Shown here: piece by piece, positions 56,312 through 64,000 of the stretch
Layout of the letters: every line of letters begins with the position of its first letter
Numbering within the stretch: position 1 is the first letter of the stretch
NCBI GenBank assembly: GCA_030077755.1
Contig: JAQJZZ010000001.1
Coordinates: 1,488,001 to 1,552,000, forward strand
DNA: 64,000 bases
Origin: Filosporella fistucella
Taxonomy: Eukaryota > Ascomycota > Leotiomycetes > Helotiales
Direction: 5' to 3'
The notes under the pieces: model-generated
Database searches by the model: none
The model's input: the letters and a program-made list of their open reading frames with translations, nothing else
What the model was told of the DNA's origin: nothing
Program-made: the position numbers and the translations under genes

Positions 56312-59218
56312 CTAGTCGACTGACTCGCTGTGAACGAAGAATCTATTTCCCTCTGAGTCTAGAACTTTCCCCAAATAGATATCCTGTAGCTTCTCTACTA
56401 GCCCCGAAATGTTTCGTAGATCTGTAAAGGGTGTACTATACACACTTCCCATCTTCGAAACCAAATTTTGTAATTCATCTCGTGTATTGTTCCACTGATA
56501 AACTTCTGACAGACGTCCTTCGAGTGCGACAGAGTGCTTTTCAACCTTTGAGGAATTGTTGGCCTTACTCTTTTCTAGAGTTGGTCTAGCAAACCTGCCG
56601 TCGAATTGCAGCTCCGGTAATGCAAACATGTTCCTAAATGCTAACAGATCTTCTCGGACAGGTACTCGAAATAGCTGCGAAACATTGTTTTGCCTGAGGA
56701 CAGATTGGTGGCATGCGGCATGCCGGTGGTACAGATGGTTCAGAAACTCATCTTCATCGCAATGTTCAATTTGTGTACAGCATGATGTAGATAAATTATG
56801 ATTGGTCTTGAGATGCCCGTATATATCTGATGCTGTCATACAGAATGTAAGCTGTGGAATATCGAAAGTATAGTAGATCTGGGGGCATTCATCCGGTATG
56901 TACTGTTCGGGTGTCTTGTCCCATCTCCTGGTCCCAAGACAAAGGCAGCATCGCCACTTGGGCTCTATTCGCGGCTGGTCCGACCATACTTTGAAACTCC
57001 TTTCGAATTCCTGCTGGGTCCCGATTGCGCATGACCATTCACAGGACCGATCATGAGTAGTTATTCCGTCCGTTAAGCTAGCTCCACTGTATGGGCGATA
57101 ACCCCGGCTGTCAATTGCATCACCACTCGAAATTTTGGACTGGTGCTTGGGATATTCAAGAGTTGAAGCATCAGTAAGCGCCCACTTAGATAGATATTCG
57201 AGCAGTGAGGGTATGAGATGAGGCCATCGGCAATCTGGCACCCAAAATTGATCGATAAATATAGCGGTAAAGGTCTGGGACTCAAGTATGCTTTGCAACA
57301 ACCAGTGATCAAGCCTTGTAGATACCATTGACGTGGACTCTATGTGGTATTGAAGGGCAGCGGTTGCCTTTTGCGACTTCTGGTCGTTCCAGCTTGGTGG
57401 TCGTAACTCAGGCCAGCTGTCTAAGATTTTATCGAGATTCTCGTTGTACGAGCTCAGGCTCCTAAGTATCAGTGACCAAACAGTCTTGATCTCTGATGTA
57501 TACTTCATATACTGAAGCCCGAATGTGACGTTGGAACAGATGCTAGGCTCCAAGACACTTAGCGGTATCTTAGCTCCATCATTGACATTATTCTGCGACT
57601 TCCTACTGCAAATATCCAAGATAGTCCAACATTGTGAAACAACCAGTGGGGACTTGTGGGCAGGGAGAAAAGTATTGAATTGTACCATGAGAGTTCTGAT
57701 TCTGGAGCCAAGAGGAGAAACCGAAAGGTCGTTATAGTTGCGAGACCGGGCACTAAATACATCGAGAGGAAATATCGTAGCATGCAAAGAATATTCTTGT
57801 CGTAAGATACAAAGTTCCAAGTGAAGTTTATGTACTTGTGATTCGGGACCATCAAGGCGAGAAATTTCCAAGATTGTTTCCAAAAATCTCGAATCTAGCT
57901 GACGCAATATGTCCCAAGAGACGGAATTTCCATCCGATGAACTTTCGTGACCCGCGTGTCTTTTGGGATCCCATAATTCAACGGCGGCCCAGAAAGGTTT
58001 GCGTACCCCATTTCTGATCTCATCAGAGGGCATCCGAGTGCGGAACCTTTCCAAATGTGGCAGCAGTAGCTTTACAAACACTTTATGGTTCTTTTCTAAA
58101 TGAGTATTAAACTCTTCACGAGTAAGTTCCACTTTGAGTTCACATTCAGCATAATTATGTGACTTCACGATATGCCTTCCACGCACATACCAGTCAGAGT
58201 CAAAGACTTTCGAGCAGTAGATACATCTATCGTCTATAAATGCATCCTCTATCCCTGTGAGTGAATTACAGGAATAGTGTTGTTCGCCTATCTCTTTCAC
58301 TCTGGCTGTTGCGAAATCGGTTTCTCCTTCTAGCTTATTGCTGCTTGGTGAGATTGAAATTATTTTGCTGAGCCGAGAAATCTGCGAGGAAAGGCTTGAC
58401 ACAGCATCGGATAGTGATTTGATGCTCTCAGAATCCTGTTTGGTAATTTCCATGGTGAAACGAGTTGATTCCTCAACGACTTCCAATTTGCGAATTAGGG
58501 GTTGAGAGACTTCATGGTCCATCCATGACTTGAAAGGATCTATTTTTTCTGAAATAATGTTCGACAATTCGGAATGTGTCGGGTGATTTGTCATTGTAGT
58601 CTCGAGTATGGTGGTGAAGTTGATTTGTTGTTGTCCTTGAGTTTTGCCGTAGTTTTCCAGTTGATGGGCTAAGCCGTTCAAGTCGGATAATCCTTGAATG
58701 CTTAAATATCTAAGAAAGTCAGCTAGGTTTAAAACTCCAGGGATGAAAAATGAAAAAATGACTTGTCTTTACTTTCCAATAATTGACAAGCTGAAGCCTA
58801 ATTTCTCCTGATGTTGTGCAATACGCCTTCTAAACTCGATAAAACCGTCGTTGTTGGCAACAATTTTCAGTCGTTTGAAAAAAGCGTGGATGCTGTTGGA
58901 AGACGATGGGTCTAATTCTTTCCCTCGTTTATTCCACAAGTTTACCTCCACAGAACAGTCCAGCAGTCTCCTGTACAAATTTTCAAGCTCCAGCTTATCA
59001 GTCAGTTCCGGCTGATTATTTGGCAATTGGTTGAGGAGCTGTTGGACTTGAGAGATGCTGCTTGCGAAAGATTCAACATCGCTCAAGAACGACTCTACGT
59101 TCCCTTTCGCCCCTTTTATTCCTTTCAAAAGGCCTCTAAATTTGACAATTCCTTTCAGTGTTTGACCAGCGAGGCTGAGGATACCTGCGACACTCGCAGC
59201 GACCGCCAGGCCTTCCAT
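56312..59218 (-). CDS. Helical STAND-type N-terminal domain fused to a zinc-finger-like region
   Basis: Two exons (58773-59218 and 56312-58709), joined by a 63-nt GTAAAG...CTTAG intron, give 947 aa. Residues 1-140 (MEGLAVAASVAGILSLAGQT start; amphipathic helices; SFASSISQVQQLLNQLP) resemble the N-terminal prion-like or helo-like domains that precede NACHT ATPases in fungal allorecognition proteins. A coiled coil lies near 200-270. Cys/His clusters follow: CIYCSKVFDSDWYVRGRHIV...H near 300, and CCLCLG, CCTQIEHC and HLYHRHAACH in the last third, looking like C2H2-type zinc fingers. No P-loop or NACHT motif is present. Function is unknown; a signalling or sensing role is inference. Confidence 0.75.
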
Positions 59219-60338
59219 ATTGGCCGGAAATTTGGAAAAGCTACTATCTTGAAAACAACATTAAGATGAGATGACCATGTAACGAAAACAAAATGATTTG
59301 AGAAAGAACAAACAACCGCCACTTCAAGGAGAATGACAATAAATGAAGTGAGAATCTGACGTGGCAGACGAGATCAAAAATTGAAGAGCAGGCAGAATTT
59401 GGGGCTGAGAGCAGGGCTTTCAGCACAGCCTCTCAAATTGCAGGCGCAACCAGACACCACACCTTCCACTCAGAACTCACACATGCAAGTCAGCATAAAC
59501 TGCAAGAGCAACTCGTTTCCCCATCACTTAACATGAGGGATATTCCGAGGCAAATATCGCCTCCATGTAGTTCCTTATCGGGCTTATTCTTCACAATCAC
59601 TTCTTTCAACCTCGATTACGAATAAGTAGAATGCTTGACAGTCCAAGGCTCCGACAGGTCTCCTTCTATCATCAACAGTATTCCCTTTTTTTCGTGAGAT
59701 TCAAAACTAAAAGGCTTCTTAAATATAGATGACCACTCGATTTAATGTCCATTTACAAGGTATGAATTGTGAGGCAGACCATCTTTCTGGCATGAGTTAG
59801 CGGGGTTGGCGGGGTGGAGATGTGGCGGAAAATTGTGGGGCAGTCACCTAACGAGCCTAATCTTTTAAGTCCGTGTCCCACAGGCTACTTTTCAGGCTCT
59901 TCAATTCCAAAGCCACCTATTTCAAAGTAGTATTATATGATAACTGTAAGCTTTGCATATTTAAGACTTAGTAGAGTTGTTCATTCGAAGCCAGAGTTAA
60001 ATGGTCTTTAATGGTAAAGAAATCGAACTAAGACTCGAATCTTCGATAATTGCTACAAGGCACATTACAACCTTAATAGTAGTAAGAATGGAGGATAGTG
60101 CTTCAAAAATGGAGACTTGGGTCAATTTTTTCATTGTTATTGTTTCTAGTTAAGCCAAATTTTGGTTCCGATTTCCAAATCCAATCGGGCCATCTGAGAA
60201 TCACAGATCTCAAATTCGATTCCTTGACGCCTTGCACTTCTTTGCAATTTTGAGATGCAGAATCTTAATCCACCTCAATCCCAATTTTCAATATCCCAAA
60301 GGCAACAAGAGCCACAGGCGTCCTAGAGTCATACCAAT
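59219..60338. other. Intergenic region of 1.1 kb
   Basis: Promoter of the 947-aa gene and 3' flank of the VIT-vWA gene. No gene, repeat or RNA is seen. Confidence 0.5.
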
Positions 60339-63300
60339 CTAATGACCCTTAACAACACCCTCAGCCTTGGCACCCATCTCCCTGACTACACCCTCCATTC
60401 CCAATCCTTCCAACCAACTCTGCGCCTTATCAACAACCAATTCCCAAGTTCCTCTCTCCTCCCCACATTTCACTTCCAAGAACTTAACTACCAAACTGGT
60501 GATCCAAATCTTGAGTTCCTCTCCCGTGAATTTTTTCTCAATCTCAAGACCAAGTATATTCTGTACTTCCTCGCTAAACTCCCAGAATCCTTCGAAATCT
60601 TGGAGTGCAATGAGTGCAAGTACTTTGGCGGAGACGGATGCGAATTTATAGTCGTTCTTGGGGGCAGGAGCAGGCTGGGAAGGAGGAGAGGCAGGAGCGT
60701 ACCGTGCAGAGGTTGCACCAAACACGGACGAAGATTGAAAGCCACCAGATTTACGTTTGGCGAATGGCGTAGGAGCTGCACCACCTCTTGGCGATCCAAA
60801 GAGACCTTGATCCTGAGGAGTTACAGCGGCTCCATAGCTTGGAGAAATGAAAGCATTGGAGCTCCCTGAGCTTTTGTAAGAATGCGAGGTTTGAGAATAG
60901 GAACTCTTTCGTTCAGCAAGTTGTTCCTTACCTGTGGTCATGGAACTGGACCCAAAAAGACCTGATCCGGGAGGTGGTGGTGCTTGAGCAGCTTGTACAC
61001 TGCGTCCGAAGAGACCTCCGCCGATACTTCCGCCAGCTGGTGGTGGTGGTGGTGGTGGAACAGCTTGCGGGCTGGGACTGTAGAGAGCGTTGGGTTGTGG
61101 TTGAGGGGGACTAGTAGAATTTCTAGAATCAGACCTTCTGAAATGAGAAACGAAAGAACCGAATGCTCCAGTTGCATTTGCAGACATCAATGCACTACCC
61201 GTCGCAGGCGAGCTGCTTTTTGGTGGAGAGCTATAGGCCATGGCCATTGGCTTTGCCGCTTCCCTCGCCCTTCGTAATTTAAAACCTTTTTTCATTTCCA
61301 TGGGTGCTTGAGCGAGTTGTTGCTGGATCTGACCTCTTGCGGCATATCCGATATCTGCAAAGTCTTCGTCGAGATCTTCTGTCCAAGTGTTAGAACAACA
61401 TAATTGAATTGACTCTTGATGGCCAAGAGCTTTTTCTCTGTACTTACCACTATATTCACAGCAAGGATCGTATGCTTCATCGGCATTCTTCTCCTTCTTC
61501 AGGGCAATCTCTTCATCATTATCAGTTACAGCCACGAAAGCACACCACTTTCCAGCGATCTGAAATTTTTCTCCCAGGCGCACAGCCTCTCGTTGAACGC
61601 ACTCGTCAAATCGACTCGGATATCTCTCTTTGACCAACTTCCCGTTCTCATCCTTGGCGTCATAGATCCAGCCTCTTCCTTCCTCAAGATCCTGGACTGC
61701 CTTCTTGGCGGCCAATTGATGAATGGTCTCGCCAGGTGTAGCAAGGACTTCGACGGGAATCTCAAGAGCAAGAGGACCGTGTGATGAGGTAGCACGAAGG
61801 ACGACAGAAACAGGATTGCGTTGAATTGTTTCTGGTGACATAAGGATGTAGACCGAGGTTCTGGAGAATGAGAAGAGAGATGGAATCTTGTGTGGCGCCT
61901 GCAGTAGCTTTGGAAGTGAAATATCTGGAAGCCAAAACACCGAATCCTTCAATCCTTTCAATGGCTGCAATTCGGGCTTGGCAGCTGTGTCAAATAATGA
62001 AATTGTCGGCTTTTCAACTTTTGCTTCGAGTGTCTTAGGCTCGGGGCTTGCAGAAAGGAGAACTTTCATACTATCCGTGACCTTCTCAATCAACTCAAAT
62101 CCATCGTCGTTCTCATACTTCACTTCCAAGGTGTAATCGGTAATGTGAGGAGATAATGCGCCTCGAAGCATACGCACGACTGAATTTTCAAGTCGCTCTC
62201 CATGTTGCACAGCCTGTGCGAATCCGTTACCAGCTCTTGCCAAACCTTCAATAAGTGAGTGAGATACGCCGTTGCCTATCCCCAGAGGAAAGATTCGGAT
62301 ATTCCCCTTCGATTTCTCAACTTGGTCATTGACGTAAGCGAACAGATCATTTTGCTGCCAGATATCGCCATCAGTTAGAAGAATTATTTCAAGTGGTAAG
62401 TCAGCGTATCGTCTCTCGATAGTCCCCTTGATGGCCGAGAAAGTCTCGGTGCCTCCCATATTGGCTCCAAAAGTTCCCACATGATTGATTGCATGATTGA
62501 GGGTTTCTTTGGTGTAGCTTTGACTCTTCTCCCACAGGAAGGAATGCGAAGAACCAAATGAGCAGATATTGAATTTCACCCCGGTAGGCATAGACTTTAG
62601 GAACACATTCATGGCAGATTTCAACATAGGAATGTTTCCTCCCATACTGCCACTTCTATCAGCAACAAAGACAATCTCGGGCCTTGAGGGTGGAAGGGTG
62701 AATTTGGGAACTAAAGTCGCCATCAAGGCACGGTGGTTCGGGATCGTAGGATGGGTTTCCAGTATTGCCTTGGGGGTGCCGGTGTCCTTGGATTCCACGA
62801 TCAAGACAAAGTCCTTGTCAAGCGCAGCATTTCCCAGCGACAGTGTGGCTGAGGCTTTACTCATGACTGGATTGACATCTGCGGCTGTAGAAACGGCTCC
62901 CAAGGAGACCGCAATGGGATGCGATGGAGACTGCACACCCTTAATAAAGGAACCATCAGGTAGCTCGACGTCTACAACAATCTTGATCCCACTCTGATCA
63001 TGAGCTTGAGAGCTAGATCCGAAGAAAGAAACTGGTCCATTTCCATACCGAGGAGCAATCTTGGTGGGAATGGTAAATCGAATACCATCTGTTTCATGAT
63101 GCTTCAGTTCACCAATGTATGTAATCTCAACAACGACACTCTCTCCAGCTGGAATATTTCCAAGCTTGGTGCTGAAGACATCCGAAGCTTCAGGCGCTTG
63201 CTCAAGATAGCCTGCTGTCTCTCCTCTGGCGACTGCCTGATCGAAGATCTCCTTGGCCTTGACTTTCTCTTTAACGAGACCTGTGAGGACTTTCTTGCCT

Positions 63301-63542
63301 ATTGTACACGTGAAGCTCACTACGCTTACGCCATCGTAAAGTGGGAAGGTGTATGTTGCCTTCTTGATAGCAGATTCGGTTGAGGGGTTGGTGAAGGTTT
63401 GTTTGAGAACAGTTCTCGAGGTTGTGGAAAGTATTGTGCTATGGACTTCGCTGTCTAGTAATGGCAGGTATTGTTTTGGTGGTGGAGTGTATGGATTTGT
63501 TTGCTCAAGGAAGTAATAACAGCCACACAGGTACGCCATCAT
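60339..63542 (-). CDS. VIT and von Willebrand factor A domain protein
   Basis: Two exons, 61448-63542 and 60339-61378, give 1044 aa. The 69-nt intron at 61379-61447 (GTAAGT donor, CTAAC branch, GACAG acceptor) is itself open and in frame, so an unspliced form would have 1067 aa. The start MMAYLCGCYYF fits fungal relatives. Residues about 20-150 are a VIT domain (VLKQTFTN, YTFPLYDGVSVVSF, GETAGYLEQ). A vWA domain with a complete metal site (DRSGSMGG near 295, GGTETFSAI, LLTDGDIW) follows to about 470. A Pro-rich, low-complexity segment (poly-Pro runs, GLFGRS/GLFGSS repeats) precedes a helical tail with ALIALQDFEGFWEF, as in PARP4-like and inter-alpha-trypsin-related proteins. A cytoplasmic protein-binding role is likely. 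Confidence 0.9.
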   Translation of the reverse strand: MMAYLCGCYYFLEQTNPYTPPPKQYLPLLDSEVHSTILSTTSRTVLKQTFTNPSTESAIKKATYTFPLYDGVSVVSFTCTIGKKVLTGLVKEKVKAKEIFDQAVARGETAGYLEQAPEASDVFSTKLGNIPAGESVVVEITYIGELKHHETDGIRFTIPTKIAPRYGNGPVSFFGSSSQAHDQSGIKIVVDVELPDGSFIKGVQSPSHPIAVSLGAVSTAADVNPVMSKASATLSLGNAALDKDFVLIVESKDTGTPKAILETHPTIPNHRALMATLVPKFTLPPSRPEIVFVADRSGSMGGNIPMLKSAMNVFLKSMPTGVKFNICSFGSSHSFLWEKSQSYTKETLNHAINHVGTFGANMGGTETFSAIKGTIERRYADLPLEIILLTDGDIWQQNDLFAYVNDQVEKSKGNIRIFPLGIGNGVSHSLIEGLARAGNGFAQAVQHGERLENSVVRMLRGALSPHITDYTLEVKYENDDGFELIEKVTDSMKVLLSASPEPKTLEAKVEKPTISLFDTAAKPELQPLKGLKDSVFWLPDISLPKLLQAPHKIPSLFSFSRTSVYILMSPETIQRNPVSVVLRATSSHGPLALEIPVEVLATPGETIHQLAAKKAVQDLEEGRGWIYDAKDENGKLVKERYPSRFDECVQREAVRLGEKFQIAGKWCAFVAVTDNDEEIALKKEKNADEAYDPCCEYSGKYREKALGHQESIQLCCSNTWTEDLDEDFADIGYAARGQIQQQLAQAPMEMKKGFKLRRAREAAKPMAMAYSSPPKSSSPATGSALMSANATGAFGSFVSHFRRSDSRNSTSPPQPQPNALYSPSPQAVPPPPPPPAGGSIGGGLFGRSVQAAQAPPPPGSGLFGSSSMTTGKEQLAERKSSYSQTSHSYKSSGSSNAFISPSYGAAVTPQDQGLFGSPRGGAAPTPFAKRKSGGFQSSSVFGATSARYAPASPPSQPAPAPKNDYKFASVSAKVLALIALQDFEGFWEFSEEVQNILGLEIEKKFTGEELKIWITSLVVKFLEVKCGEERGTWELVVDKAQSWLEGLGMEGVVREMGAKAEGVVKGH

Positions 63543-64000
63543 GGTGTGATGTGATTTTGGGCAATGTGGGATTGGTTGTTTGGTTTCGAGTCGTGGTTAA
63601 GAGGTCTTTGACTGAAGGCAATGTGATGATGAGATTCTTGAAGGTCTTGAGATACAGAGTTCTCTAAGTTAAAGTGTTGATGGGGGAAGTTAGAATTTGA
63701 AGTGGAGGAGACAAGGACGTTGAAGTAGTAATGTCAAGCCTTTAAGCGAGGCTGAGTCGATGCCTAACGACGCCACTCAATATGCCATCAATTCTGCCTC
63801 GCAGCACGGGTACCTACAGCTGAGAGACTAGTTGCGGGGGAAATATTGGCAGTGAGTCACATAGATTATAGTTTTGTTCATGATATGGTCCATTACAACC
63901 TTGGAAAATATGACACAATGTGACAGTCACGTGATACATTGACTCTCCATGATTGGAATTTCGGTTATGGTATAAATGGGAGGGATTTGATTCTGAGAAT
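63543..64000. other. Upstream region with a promoter facing out of the window
   Basis: It contains the promoter of the VIT-vWA gene. TATAAA at 63971-63976 on the plus strand, with a purine/T-rich leader after it, suggests a plus-strand gene starting just beyond the window end. Confidence 0.45.

Overview
The window is nuclear DNA of a filamentous ascomycete. Genes lie on both strands and are interrupted by short (45-110 nt) GT-AG introns with CTAAC/CTGAC-type branch points. The products are typical of Pezizomycotina: a HET-domain protein, Zn2Cys6 regulators, 2EXR and DUF7730 proteins, and secreted plant cell wall hydrolases. Pectate lyase, GH7 cellulase, GH32 fructosidase and a heme-thiolate peroxidase together suggest a plant-associated or saprotrophic fungus. 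A Leotiomycetes (Helotiales) origin is my guess from general similarity, not a demonstrated placement. I rebuilt introns by eye from splice signals, reading frame and family conservation.

Layout. 0-6 kb: a small secreted cysteine-rich protein, a gene-poor stretch with a 16-bp tandem repeat, a poorly resolved spliced gene and a 2EXR protein. 6.9-16.6 kb: a PL1 pectate lyase, a 766-aa polytopic membrane protein, a GH7 cellulase and a HET-domain protein whose stop lies 15 bp from that of the GH7 gene. 17.1-25.7 kb: an apparent sugar-acid catabolic group. It holds one 1113-aa protein (two 3-hydroxyisobutyrate-dehydrogenase-like domains plus a four-carbon acid sugar kinase), a divergently transcribed Zn2Cys6 regulator, and an anion:cation symporter family transporter. 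27.4-31.4 kb: two divergent C2H2 zinc-finger genes, one carrying about 18 ankyrin repeats, many nearly identical. 31.4-34.5 kb: gene-poor and decayed.

34.5-43.6 kb: a second carbon-use group, with an AmyR/InuR/Mal-type Zn2Cys6 regulator, a hexose transporter and a secreted GH32 beta-fructosidase carrying an N-terminal accessory module. It is interspersed with a roughly 70-bp tandem array and dispersed copies of its TTCTAGAA-centred core. 44.7-51.9 kb: a fungal membrane protein, a chloroperoxidase-type enzyme, a DUF7730 protein and Mediator subunit MED8. 53.7-63.5 kb: a DUF6914-like protein, a 947-aa protein with a STAND-type N-terminal helical domain and zinc-finger-like motifs, and a VIT-vWA protein. 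A TATA box at the very end suggests that another plus-strand gene begins beyond the window.

Functional picture: two candidate catabolic modules, one for C4 sugar acids and one for fructan or sucrose. Around them lie separate wall-degrading enzymes and several repeat-rich or HET-type genes of the kind linked to allorecognition. No rRNA, tRNA, CRISPR array or intact transposon was seen.
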